This document shows positions 1-7,310 of a stretch of 53,010 nt of DNA, piece by piece (the first letter of the stretch is position 1; every line of letters begins with the position of its first letter). This stretch comes from an uncultured Bacilli bacterium (GTDB taxonomy: Bacteria; Bacillota_I; Bacilli_A; RFN20; CAG-826). A program made the translations under genes and the position numbers. Where the stretch lies: the NCBI GenBank assembly GCA_944369075.1, contig CALVXK010000002.1:1-53010 (forward strand). Direction: 5' to 3'. Under the pieces are notes generated by a model, which saw only the letters and a list, made by a program, of their open reading frames with translations, was not told the DNA's origin and ran no database searches.

Positions 1-81
1 AAACTAAGTTTCTAAGAGATTAACTATAATTTTTTCGGATACTTTAAAAAGAGAAAAAAGTCGAATTTCCTAGTTAATTTA

Positions 82-106
82 AAAAGGCTTCCTTTAGAAG
101 CCTTTT
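82..106 (-). terminator. Rho-independent terminator after the 112-1406 gene pair
   Basis: A ten-base perfect stem (AAAAGGCTTC with GAAGCCTTTT, five-base loop) sits immediately beyond the stop of the membrane-protein gene, and the minus-strand copy runs into a T-rich tail. It would end transcription of the two-gene unit from 1406 to 112. Confidence 0.75.
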
Positions 107-111
107 GAATT

Positions 112-522
112 TTAATTTTCTTTACTTTCTTCACTGGTTGGAATTGAAGATATGGTTGATTCAACTACAACTTGCTCCTCTTTGTTTAAAGATTCAAGTC
201 TCATTTTTCTTCTAGCCTCTTTATCTTTAATTCTATCTTCACCTTTACTTGCTAAAGAAAGAGAAAAAGCTAAGATAATTACACCTAAAGCAACAACCAT
301 TAATCCAAACCAAGTAAAACCAATGCCACCCATCATTGTCTTCATAGATGTATTTGGAGTTTCCAAAACACTTCCATATATATTAGTATAATCATCGATT
401 AAGCCTAATACTAAAAGCGTTAATCCAAAAGCAATAAATGCTAAGGCAATGATAAAGGCAACAAATTCTTTTATAGTAAAAGAAGCAAAAAATTTATTTT
501 TAGTTTTTAATTCCTTACTCAT
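112..522 (-). CDS. Small two-helix membrane protein of unknown function
   Basis: I do not recognise this 136-residue protein. Two hydrophobic segments are evident, roughly residues 18-42 and 64-89, joined by a polar loop of about 20 residues with a possible glycine-rich entry to the second helix (GGIGFTWFG). The C-terminal third is highly charged (Lys/Arg/Glu rich, then Ser/Glu rich) and probably faces the cytoplasm. The gene begins eight bases after the stop of the upstream gene at 531 and is followed by a terminator, so the two are probably one transcription unit. No strong Shine-Dalgarno precedes the ATG, which suggests translational coupling. No enzymatic motif is visible. Confidence 0.6.
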   Translation of the reverse strand: MSKELKTKNKFFASFTIKEFVAFIIALAFIAFGLTLLVLGLIDDYTNIYGSVLETPNTSMKTMMGGIGFTWFGLMVVALGVIILAFSLSLASKGEDRIKDKEARRKMRLESLNKEEQVVVESTISSIPTSEESKEN

Positions 523-530
523 TTTAAAAA

Positions 531-1406
531 CTATTTATTTTCTCCATTATTTTCACTAGCTTTATTTGCTTCAGCTTGTGCTCTAGCAGCTTGATTATCT
601 TTAATCATTTCATTAACTGCTGGTTGGTAAGTTTGTTTCCATTGATCTTCAGAAATTAAGAGTAAAGCATTACATTTTGCATTAACTTCAACAAAAACAT
701 CTCTGAAATTCTTTCCTTTTGGAAGTTCTCTTCTACCATTCATCATTTCAATCATGTGTTCAGTTGCATCTAAAGCTTCAGTATAATTAGTATCTTTACA
801 TGTAGCATTAGCTTTAGAAACAAAGAACATTCTTGTTAAAATTTGAAGTTCTTGTTCAACGAAAGAAGCTGCAGGTGTTTTTTCACCATGACCTTCTCTC
901 ATATTTTTATTAAATTCATCAAATTTTCTGAAAATTTCACTAGAAAGTGTGAAAAGTAAGACGCCACGATAGAATTCCTCATCAGCATCAAGTAATTTTG
1001 TGATTGATTCTTCAACTTGGTTGTGTTCTTTTCTATATCTATCATGTAAACGAATTACAGCAGTGATTTGTTCATGTAATGGAACTACTTTTTCAAAAAT
1101 AGTGACATCTTGGTTGTGATCAACGTGAACGTTATCATTTTCTGGTCTAAGAATTGTAGATTTTTCTGAATAAAGTGTTTCGCCAAACTCGTTGATTAAT
1201 TTTCTTAATTCTTCACCTTTTTCGCCATTGTTATCTAAGAATTGTTTTAATGGTGTGTTTAAAAGTGGTTCATTAATAATTCCGTTTTTCTTATAGTTAT
1301 AGAAATTTACATCGAATTTATCACGATTAATTGTGTATTCAAGTGTATCTCTAATAAGAGAATTATAATAAACGAGAGAAACAATAACTCTACTAATAGG
1401 TAACAT
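531..1406 (-). CDS. Uncharacterised 291-residue soluble protein
   Basis: No family was recognised. The protein is hydrophilic and apparently mostly alpha-helical, with no signal peptide or membrane segment. The middle (about residues 125-220) carries amphipathic helices rich in Glu, Arg and Phe, and the C-terminus is low-complexity Ala/Asn/Glu-rich, looking like a disordered tail. The ATG at 1406 has a good GGAG Shine-Dalgarno at 8-11 bases distance, which supports the start. It forms a unit with the two-helix membrane protein downstream, so a membrane-associated role for the pair is possible, but that is inference only. Confidence 0.6.
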   Translation of the reverse strand: MLPISRVIVSLVYYNSLIRDTLEYTINRDKFDVNFYNYKKNGIINEPLLNTPLKQFLDNNGEKGEELRKLINEFGETLYSEKSTILRPENDNVHVDHNQDVTIFEKVVPLHEQITAVIRLHDRYRKEHNQVEESITKLLDADEEFYRGVLLFTLSSEIFRKFDEFNKNMREGHGEKTPAASFVEQELQILTRMFFVSKANATCKDTNYTEALDATEHMIEMMNGRRELPKGKNFRDVFVEVNAKCNALLLISEDQWKQTYQPAVNEMIKDNQAARAQAEANKASENNGENK

Positions 1407-1492
1407 ATTTTTAAAATCTCCTTTTTGCTTTATATATTTTACTATTTTTCTTAAATTAATCTACTTAAATTTATATTAAAACAACAACGATT

Positions 1493-2329
1493 TTATTTAT
1501 TTTTGTAAATATAACGAGATAAGTCAGCAATAGTTTCGACAGTATATTTAGCATACTTTTTGACACTCTCTTGAGAATGAGCCATACAAAAAGAATTTTC
1601 TGAGAAAGCTTTAAACATCGAAATATCATTTCCACTATCCCCGATTACAAAAACATCTTCTTTAGGAACGTTATTAATTTGGCAATATTTCATAATTGCT
1701 TCACCTTTATTAACGTTTTTAGCCGTTATTTCTAAAGATCCGTTTGACCAAGAGCATTCTATATCTTCATAAGCATTTCTGATAATTTTATTCGCTTCTT
1801 TTGCTCGATTAATGTTTCTTGAACCAAAGCCAAATATACATAAAACTTTATAAATAGGTTTACTTTTTAAAGTTTCTTCAAATAATTTAGGCGAATATAT
1901 CATTTTTTCGGCTAATTCTTTTTGAAGGAAGGAATAGACTTTCAAAACAAATTTCGTCATTCCTTTTCCAAAAACACTTTTTATATAAATGCCATCATCT
2001 GAAAATAAAGCTAAAGCTATAATCTTAAAATTTTTAAATAGATCTTCGCTCATATCTATAATTTCTTTATTTGGAATAGCTTCACTATAAATAATTTTAT
2101 TATCTTGATAAAGTGCTCCTCCGTTAAAAGATATTATTGATATATTTCGATTTATTTTTTCTTTAACTCGAAGTCCATAAGCTAAAGATCTTCCAGAAAC
2201 TATAATAACTTTTCCGCCTTTATCAATAAAAGATTGTAGAAAATATAAATTTGGCTTACATACAATATTCTTCTTATCTTTAGGATAAAGAAGAGTTCCA
2301 TCTAAATCGGTTGCAATTACTTTGTTCAT
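1493..2329 (-). CDS. HAD-superfamily Cof-type sugar-phosphate phosphatase
   Basis: Cytoplasmic HAD hydrolase of the Cof/YidA (IIB cap) type, probably dephosphorylating sugar phosphates or related metabolites; substrate cannot be read from sequence. Motif I is ATDLDGTLL with nucleophile Asp8 and acid/base Asp10, motif II is the IIVSGRS segment near residue 45, and motif IV is VIGDSGNDISMF near residue 230, so all catalytic elements are intact. Length (278) is normal for the family. The ATG must be at 2329 because the DxD motif follows eight codons later, yet there is no Shine-Dalgarno: the T-tract of an upstream terminator hairpin ends directly at the start codon. Confidence 0.88.
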   Translation of the reverse strand: MNKVIATDLDGTLLYPKDKKNIVCKPNLYFLQSFIDKGGKVIIVSGRSLAYGLRVKEKINRNISIISFNGGALYQDNKIIYSEAIPNKEIIDMSEDLFKNFKIIALALFSDDGIYIKSVFGKGMTKFVLKVYSFLQKELAEKMIYSPKLFEETLKSKPIYKVLCIFGFGSRNINRAKEANKIIRNAYEDIECSWSNGSLEITAKNVNKGEAIMKYCQINNVPKEDVFVIGDSGNDISMFKAFSENSFCMAHSQESVKKYAKYTVETIADLSRYIYKNK

Positions 2330-2333
2330 AAAA

Positions 2334-2358
2334 AGGTCTACGCACTTTGCGTAAACCT
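2334..2358 (-). terminator. Terminator hairpin between hpf and the HAD phosphatase gene
   Basis: Read on the minus strand, an 11-base stem with one mismatch (AGGTTTACGCA / TGCGTAGACCT) and a 3-base loop is followed by five T residues, and then directly by the ATG of the HAD gene at 2329. It looks like the intrinsic terminator of hpf. It lies only 31 bases after the hpf stop. Confidence 0.75.
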
Positions 2359-2388
2359 ATTATATTTAGAAAATCAAGTTTTTACTAG

Positions 2389-2946
2389 TTATTTTAAATC
2401 AACTTTGTTCGTTGCTTGAATCAAGCCATAGCCACCTTCTTTTCTTCTATATACAACAGAGATTTGTTCATCATCTGTATCTAAATACATATAGAAATCG
2501 TGGTTAATTGCCTCCATTTCTAAGATAGCTTCATCTAAAGTGATTGGTTTTAAGGTAATAGATTTAGTTCTTACAACTTCATCTTCTTCACCATCACCCT
2601 CTTCAGAAACAATTTCTTCTAAAGCAATTGATTTACCTAAGCCAGTTCTTTCAACTCTTCTTGAAAGTTTTGTCTTAAGTTTTCTCATTTGACCAGCAAG
2701 TTTTTCAACTGCTTCATCTATAGCATTATATAAATCTTGATCTTTGACTTCAGCTCTAAATGTTGTATCTGGTGTAAAAATTGTAACTTCGACCTTTGCA
2801 CCGTTTTTATAGCTTCTTACTACACAACGGCAGTTGGTATTATCGTCATTTTTGAAATATTTTTCTAAATGCGAAAGTTTTTTGAAAATAGCATCATTTA
2901 TAGCGTCAGTAACTACAATATTTTTACCTACAACTTGATACTTCAT
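2389..2946 (-). CDS. hpf: Ribosome hibernation promoting factor, long form
   Basis: Long HPF of Gram-positive bacteria, which binds the 30S decoding region and drives 100S ribosome dimers in stationary phase. Residues 1-100 are the RaiA/HPF fold (starts MKYQVVGKNI, contains the basic helix KLAGQMRKLKTKLSRR). A linker of about 25 acidic residues (EEGDGEEDE) follows. Residues 128-185 are the dimerisation domain, recognisable from KSITLKPITLDEAILEMEAI and the GGYGLIQ ending. Total length (185) matches long HPF. The start is supported by a strong AGGAGG site. Its gene is followed by a terminator, so it is probably monocistronic. Confidence 0.95.
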   Translation of the reverse strand: MKYQVVGKNIVVTDAINDAIFKKLSHLEKYFKNDDNTNCRCVVRSYKNGAKVEVTIFTPDTTFRAEVKDQDLYNAIDEAVEKLAGQMRKLKTKLSRRVERTGLGKSIALEEIVSEEGDGEEDEVVRTKSITLKPITLDEAILEMEAINHDFYMYLDTDDEQISVVYRRKEGGYGLIQATNKVDLK

Positions 2947-3031
2947 ATCAATTATCCTCCTATGTTTTTTGTTGTCTTAATTATAACATAAATTAAAAAT
3001 ATAATATATAAATATTAATATTTCATTAAGA

Positions 3032-3047
3032 CTTTCCACGTGGAACA
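3032..3047. promoter_or_regulatory. parS-like palindrome upstream of hpf
   Basis: CTTTCCACGTGGAACA matches the Bacillus-type parS consensus (TGTTYCACGTGRAACA) at 14 of 16 positions, with the central CACGTG intact. It is in the intergenic region between hpf and metK. ParA and ParB genes are 9 kb away in the same window, so it is a credible ParB loading site. Confidence 0.6.
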
Positions 3048-3101
3048 ATAATTAATCGAGTATTATCGGAAAAAATATACTTAAAAATTTATTTTGTAAT
3101 A

Positions 3102-4271
3102 TTAGCTATTTTTCTTTAAAAATTCTTTAATTTCTTCTACTTTATCTAATTTTTCCCAAGGTAAATCTAAATCTGGTCTTCCAAAATGGCCATAAGAAGC
3201 TAAATCTTTATATCTAAATGTTGGTTTAGTTAAAGAAAAATTCTTAATAATCATTCCTGGTCTAGCATCAAATAATTCATTTACTAAACGTAAGATTAAA
3301 TCATCTGAATAATGAGCTGTTTTAAAAGTAGAGATTGAAACAGAGATAGGTTTAGGTTCGCCAATAGCATAAGAAAGTTGAACTTCTAATCTATCCGCAA
3401 CTCCTGCAGCGACTAAATTTTTTGCAATATATCTAGCATAATAAGCAGCACTTCTATCAACTTTTGAAGGGTCTTTCCCAGAGAAACATCCCCCACCATG
3501 TCTAGCGCTTCCGCCATATGTATCAACGATAATTTTTCTTCCAGTTAAACCACTATCACCTGCAGGACCACCAATAACAAATCTTCCAGTAGGATTAATT
3601 AAATAATTAAAATCATCATTTAGTCCAAACGATTTAGCGACTGGCTTCATAATATTATTTAAAATATATTCTTTAAATTCTTTTTCGTTAAAGTCTGGGT
3701 CATGTTGAATCGACATTAAAATTGTATCGATACGAGGAGTTTTTTCTGTGTAATCGATAGTAACTTGAGACTTCATGTCAGGTCTAGCATATTTAAAACT
3801 TCCATTTTTTCTTTGTTTTGTTGCTTCTCTAACAAGTTTATGAGCAATTACAATTGGAAGAGGCATATAGCCTTCGTTTTCATTTGTTGCATAGCCAAAC
3901 ATAATGCCTTGATCACCTGCACCTTGCTCTTCTATTGCACCTCTTTCAACACCTCTATTAATATCAGGAGACTGAGATTGAACTTTATTTTCAATTGTTA
4001 CAGTTTTATAGTTAAATCCTAATTCATCTCTATCATAACCGATTTCTTTAATAACATTTCTAGCAATATCTTCGTAATTAACGCTATTTTCAGTAATTTC
4101 TCCACCTATTAATAAGAAATCCTTACAGGTATAGCATTCGCAAGCAACATGGGCTTTTGGATTTTCTTTAAGAACAGCATCTAAAATTGCATCACTTATT
4201 TGGTCACAAACTTTGTCAGGATGACCTTCACTTACTGATTCTGATGTGAATAATATTTTTTGTTTTGTCAT
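3102..4271 (-). CDS. metK: S-adenosylmethionine synthetase
   Basis: Makes SAM from methionine and ATP in the cytoplasm. The 389-residue length is standard and every signature is present: the N-terminal GHPDK (residues 16-20), the nucleotide-binding GAGDQG (117-122), and the glycine-rich P-loop-like GGGCFSGKDPSK (259-270). The gene is monocistronic, beginning 20 bases after the terminator of an S-box riboswitch, so it should be switched off when SAM is plentiful. A GGAGC-type Shine-Dalgarno lies 6-10 bases before the ATG. No oddities were seen. Confidence 0.98.
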   Translation of the reverse strand: MTKQKILFTSESVSEGHPDKVCDQISDAILDAVLKENPKAHVACECYTCKDFLLIGGEITENSVNYEDIARNVIKEIGYDRDELGFNYKTVTIENKVQSQSPDINRGVERGAIEEQGAGDQGIMFGYATNENEGYMPLPIVIAHKLVREATKQRKNGSFKYARPDMKSQVTIDYTEKTPRIDTILMSIQHDPDFNEKEFKEYILNNIMKPVAKSFGLNDDFNYLINPTGRFVIGGPAGDSGLTGRKIIVDTYGGSARHGGGCFSGKDPSKVDRSAAYYARYIAKNLVAAGVADRLEVQLSYAIGEPKPISVSISTFKTAHYSDDLILRLVNELFDARPGMIIKNFSLTKPTFRYKDLASYGHFGRPDLDLPWEKLDKVEEIKEFLKKNS

Positions 4272-4291
4272 TTTTGCTCCTTTTGGGCTAT

Positions 4292-4322
4292 AAAAAAGCC
4301 CTCCACTTTTGATGGAAGGCTT
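4292..4322 (-). terminator. Riboswitch-controlled terminator before metK
   Basis: On the minus strand GCCTTCCA pairs with TGGAGGGC (eight pairs including one G-T) around a seven-base loop and is followed by six T residues. It lies between the S-box aptamer and metK, so it is the likely OFF-state terminator. Confidence 0.85.
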
Positions 4323-4338
4323 AATAATTTACTTTCCG

Positions 4339-4442
4339 CTCATCGTTCAGAGTGTGGATCAACTCTGCTTTTAGGAAGCACTTACTATTTCTAGAGTTGC
4401 TGCCATACTTTTACACCTAAAATTTATATGGCTCTTGATAAG
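4339..4442 (-). promoter_or_regulatory. S-box (SAM-I class) riboswitch aptamer controlling metK
   Basis: The minus strand reads CTTATCAAGAG at the 5' end and GAACGATGAG at the 3' end. P1 is CTTATC with GATGAG. P4 is a six-base hairpin, CAGAGT with ACTCTG, directly followed by the unpaired AAC and the P1 strand, as in known S-boxes. Between them are a P2 stem (GCCAT/ATGGC), the GCAAC segment, and a GTGCTTCC stretch resembling the conserved GGUGCUAAUUCC core. P2 is atypically short or plain, so a variant of the class is possible. A terminator follows and metK is the next gene, which fits known biology. Confidence 0.85.
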
Positions 4443-4449
4443 TTTTAGT

Positions 4450-4478
4450 ATTTTATCGTAAATAGAATTAGATTTCAA
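4450..4478 (-). promoter_or_regulatory. Promoter of the SAM riboswitch-metK transcript
   Basis: TTGAAA, a 17-base spacer, then TAAAAT on the minus strand. The predicted transcription start near 4443 falls at the first base of riboswitch stem P1, so promoter and aptamer support each other. Confidence 0.7.
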
Positions 4479-4479
4479 A

Positions 4480-4734
4480 TTATAAAATAGTTTCAATTGC
4501 TTGAGCAATTTGGTCTGGGCATGAAGTTGGCTTCATTCCACAAGTAATGCCTTTAAGTAAATCATGAACTTCTGTTAAATCTCTTCCAATAATAAGAGCC
4601 TTAATGCCCTTTAAATTGCCATTACAACCACCAACAATTGTAAAATCAACTATTTTATTGGTTTGATCATCATAACTTAGTTCAAGAGATCTTGAGCATG
4701 TACCCTTGCAAGTATAAGAAATGGTTTTAATCAT
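4480..4734 (-). CDS. TSCPD-domain protein (TIGR03905-like)
   Basis: Small 84-residue protein of the TSCPD family, related to the C-terminal domain of some ribonucleotide reductases and to stand-alone proteins common in Firmicutes. It has four or five cysteines in the family positions: CKGTC at residues 9-13, GGCNGN near 36, and a GITCGMKPTSCPDQ segment near the end, which could bind a metal. The precise role is unknown. It starts three bases after the pduL stop, so the two genes are co-transcribed; a functional link with acyl-phosphate metabolism is not established. Confidence 0.85.
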   Translation of the reverse strand: MIKTISYTCKGTCSRSLELSYDDQTNKIVDFTIVGGCNGNLKGIKALIIGRDLTEVHDLLKGITCGMKPTSCPDQIAQAIETIL

Positions 4735-4737
4735 AAA

Positions 4738-5319
4738 TTATTTAATTAATTCTCCATAGCATTCGCCAAAGCAATTTCCAGCATTTGATTCATCTGTATC
4801 AATATGCATAGCGAGTTTGAATTTTGGAGAAACTCTAATGACTACATCATCAAAAATAATTTTTCTACCCTCGCCACCAGTTTTAATTTTGACAATATCG
4901 CCATTTTGAACACCGAAGAAAGCAGCATCTTCTGGAGTCATATGAACATGTCTTTTTGCAATAATTAAACCTTCAGATAATTCTAATTCCTTACCATTTT
5001 CTGGGTTAACGATTTTAATAGGAGCACTTCCTTTAACATCACCTGATTCTCTAATAGGAGCTTTTACACCTAAAGTTCTAGCATCAGTTGCACTAACTTC
5101 AACTTGGTTAAAGTTTCTACATGGTCCTAAAATAGAAACACCTTTGATTGTATTTTTAGGTCCAACGATATCAAGCTTTGTTGTTGAAGCGTATTGACCT
5201 GGTTGTGATAATTCTTTTTTAACTGTAAGTTCGAAGCCTTCACCACATAAAAATTCTAAAGCTTCTTTTGTAACGTGAATGTGTCTTGCACTAGTTTCAA
5301 CTAAGATTTTATTTTCCAT
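4738..5319 (-). CDS. pduL: Phosphate acyltransferase, PduL type
   Basis: PduL-type phosphotransacylase interconverting acyl-CoA and acyl-phosphate. Two related halves each have a zinc-binding histidine motif: SARHIHVT near residue 10 and AKRHVHMTPEDAAFFG near residue 121. Length (193) is close to the minimal, non-encapsulated form and no microcompartment-targeting extension is seen at the N-terminus, so a housekeeping acetate pathway role is likely. With PFOR at 46.6 kb it would give acetyl-phosphate for ATP formation; acetate kinase is not in the window. Shine-Dalgarno GGAGG supports the ATG. Confidence 0.92.
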   Translation of the reverse strand: MENKILVETSARHIHVTKEALEFLCGEGFELTVKKELSQPGQYASTTKLDIVGPKNTIKGVSILGPCRNFNQVEVSATDARTLGVKAPIRESGDVKGSAPIKIVNPENGKELELSEGLIIAKRHVHMTPEDAAFFGVQNGDIVKIKTGGEGRKIIFDDVVIRVSPKFKLAMHIDTDESNAGNCFGECYGELIK

Positions 5320-5370
5320 TCTTAATTTTCCTCCAGAGATATTCTATACCTTATTCAAGCAATTTTATAA

Positions 5371-5399
5371 TTTATATTTTAAAAAGTTTTAAATATAAT
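5371..5399 (+). promoter_or_regulatory. Promoter predicted to give a leaderless exonuclease-recU mRNA
   Basis: TTTATA, 17-base spacer, then a perfect TATAAT at 5394-5399. The expected transcription start, about seven bases beyond the -10 box, coincides with the A of the ATG at 5406. No Shine-Dalgarno is present. Confidence 0.6.
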
Positions 5400-5405
5400 T
5401 AAAAC

Positions 5406-6125
5406 ATGAAAGAAATTAAAAATATTTTAAACGATTTCAAGGTTATTGTTTTCTTTGATTTTGAAGGAAGCCAATTCTCACAAGAAATTATTGCAATAGG
5501 TGCAATTAAAGCATATTTAGATAACAAAAATTTTATAAAAAAGACGTCAAATCCTTTTAAAATTTATATAAAAATTAATACTTGTGTCGGTCCTTTTATT
5601 GAAAAACTTACTGGAATTAGTGATGATTTTTTAAATGAAAACGGCGAAAGTTTCAATCAAGCTATGGCAAAATTTAAGCGATTCATTGGAAAAGATGAAG
5701 CTAAATTTTTTCATTATGGTAATTTTGATCTCCATTTACTTCATAATTCTGCCCAAGAAAATCTAGACTCTGATATTGAATTTATTAGGCAAATAGAAAA
5801 GAATAGCTATGATTTTTCTAAACTTTTTTCTCGTTATGTGAAATCAAATAAAAATACGAATCTATCATTAGTCGATGCATTAAAAGTGTTCCACACAAAT
5901 ATTGAAGATAATTTACACGATCCTCAAACTGATGCTATAAATTTGATGCATTTATATGAGGCTTTCTTAACAAAAAAGGGAATTTTAAGAGATGAATATA
6001 TTAAAACATTAAAAAAATCACCTGCTATTCCTAATGCATACCGTAAAGTAATTAAAAAATTAGAATCAAACGAAAAAGTAACTTATAAAGATTTCTTAAC
6101 TTATATCGATGAGGACTTAAGATGA
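5406..6125 (+). CDS. DEDDh-family 3'-5' exonuclease
   Basis: Exonuclease of the RNase T/ERI-1/DNA polymerase epsilon-like superfamily, acting on RNA or single-stranded DNA ends. Exo I is FFDFEGSQ (Asp18, Glu20), Exo II is HYGNFDLHLL (Asp108), Exo III is HDPQTDA (His171, Asp176), so all catalytic residues of the DEDDh type are present. Residues 190-239 form a C-terminal extension. The gene overlaps recU by four bases (ATGA), indicating a coupled operon; that pairing suggests a DNA repair or recombination role, but an RNA substrate is equally possible. It ends with TGA, evidence that UGA is a stop here. Translation probably starts on a leaderless message. Confidence 0.85.
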   Translation: MKEIKNILNDFKVIVFFDFEGSQFSQEIIAIGAIKAYLDNKNFIKKTSNPFKIYIKINTCVGPFIEKLTGISDDFLNENGESFNQAMAKFKRFIGKDEAKFFHYGNFDLHLLHNSAQENLDSDIEFIRQIEKNSYDFSKLFSRYVKSNKNTNLSLVDALKVFHTNIEDNLHDPQTDAINLMHLYEAFLTKKGILRDEYIKTLKKSPAIPNAYRKVIKKLESNEKVTYKDFLTYIDEDLR

Positions 6126-6685
6126 TACATTATCCTTTTGGAATTCAAATTGATAAAACAAAAAAAGAAGAAACTAATAAAAATTCTTTTAAAAATCGCG
6201 GATTATCATTAGAAAGTTTGCTAAATGAGGCTAATTCTTACTATGTTAATTCAAATAAAGCTCTAATTTATAAAAAACCTACTCCAATCCAAGTTGTAAG
6301 AATAAATAAAGAAAATATTATTACAGAAGCTTATTTTAAGTCACCTTCAACTACTGACTATAATGGAATTTATAAAGGAAAATATATTGATTATGAAGCC
6401 AAAGAAACAAAATCTAAAACTTCTTTTAGTCTAAATAATATCAAAAATCATCAAATAAACCATCTTTTTAATGTTACAAAACATGGCGGAATTTCTTTTA
6501 TAATTGTTTATTTTACATCTTTAGATGAAATATATATTTATCCTTCTTCCAGTTTAACCAAAATTATTGAAGCTAATAAAAAGTCGATAAGTATAGATGA
6601 ATTTAAAGCAAACGGATATAAGGTAGAATTAACTTTAACTCCAAAACTAGATTATTTAAAAATTATTGATCAAATCTATTTTTAA
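6122..6685 (+). CDS. recU: Holliday junction resolvase RecU
   Basis: RecU resolves Holliday junctions in Gram-positive bacteria and replaces RuvC. The conserved NRGLSLESLLNEAN segment (residues 25-38) and the nuclease core Asp79 with Glu92-Ala-Lys94 are intact; the family's usual length is about 200 and this is 187. It is translationally coupled to the exonuclease upstream and its last 23 bases overlap the end of the convergent nth gene. In Bacillus subtilis recU follows ponA in the dnaD-nth region; here recU is inverted and ponA is absent. Confidence 0.93.
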   Translation: MIHYPFGIQIDKTKKEETNKNSFKNRGLSLESLLNEANSYYVNSNKALIYKKPTPIQVVRINKENIITEAYFKSPSTTDYNGIYKGKYIDYEAKETKSKTSFSLNNIKNHQINHLFNVTKHGGISFIIVYFTSLDEIYIYPSSSLTKIIEANKKSISIDEFKANGYKVELTLTPKLDYLKIIDQIYF

Positions 6686-7310
6686 TATTATCAACACAAA
6701 TTTCTTTTAATTTACAACTTTTACAAGAAGGATTAATCGCTTTACAAAAATACCTACCAAAATGAATAAATTGATGGTGAAGTTTTTTATAATATTTCTT
6801 ATCAAATGTTTTTCTTAATTTTTCTTCAACTTTATTAATAGAATCATTTTTTGAAGCTAAACCAAGTCTTTTAGCACACCTAAAAACATGCGTATCAACT
6901 GGAAATTCTTCTTGATCAAAAAGTTCAATTAAAACAACATTAGCTACCTTATTGCCAACGCCTTTCATTGTTAAAAGGTCTTCTTTATTACACGGAACCT
7001 TATAATTAAAATTATACTTAAGTTTATGGGCAATATCTTTTAATGCAACAGCTTTGTTTTTATATAATCCAATGCATTTAATATCATTTTCTATATCTAT
7101 TAAACTAGCATTATCATAATCATCAATAGTTGGATATTTTTTAAATAATTTAGTAGTTAATTCATTTACTTTTTTATCTGTTGTTTGTGCACTTAAAACT
7201 ACGGCTATTAAAAGCTCAAAATCTTTAGAATAATTTAATTCGCAGGTCGCATTAGGAAGAATCTCATCAAAATAAGATTTTATGAGTTCAACTTTTTCTT
7301 TTTTATTCAC
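6663..7310 (-). CDS. nth: Endonuclease III
   Basis: Bifunctional DNA glycosylase/AP lyase removing oxidised pyrimidines. The helix-hairpin-helix is LLTMKGVGNKVANVV with catalytic Lys121; catalytic Asp139 is in FPVDTHVFR. The [4Fe-4S] ligands are Cys189, Cys196, Cys199 and Cys205 with the exact C-x6-C-x2-C-x5-C spacing. Length (215) is typical. It overlaps the upstream dnaD-like gene by eight bases, the same gene neighbour as in Bacillus. Its 3' end overlaps convergent recU by 23 bases. It depends on the SUF system for its cluster. Confidence 0.96.
   Translation of the reverse strand: MNKKEKVELIKSYFDEILPNATCELNYSKDFELLIAVVLSAQTTDKKVNELTTKLFKKYPTIDDYDNASLIDIENDIKCIGLYKNKAVALKDIAHKLKYNFNYKVPCNKEDLLTMKGVGNKVANVVLIELFDQEEFPVDTHVFRCAKRLGLASKNDSINKVEEKLRKTFDKKYYKKLHHQFIHFGRYFCKAINPSCKSCKLKEICVDNIKNRFDQ

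Noticed and set aside
3765..4022. Plus-strand open frame across metK
   Set aside because: It is opposite a fully conserved gene and its translation is low-complexity with no family match or ribosome binding site.
6110..6130. Mycoplasma-type reading of UGA as tryptophan
   Set aside because: UGA ends the exonuclease gene in an ATGA overlap with recU, and also ends the flippase gene; tryptophans are encoded by TGG.
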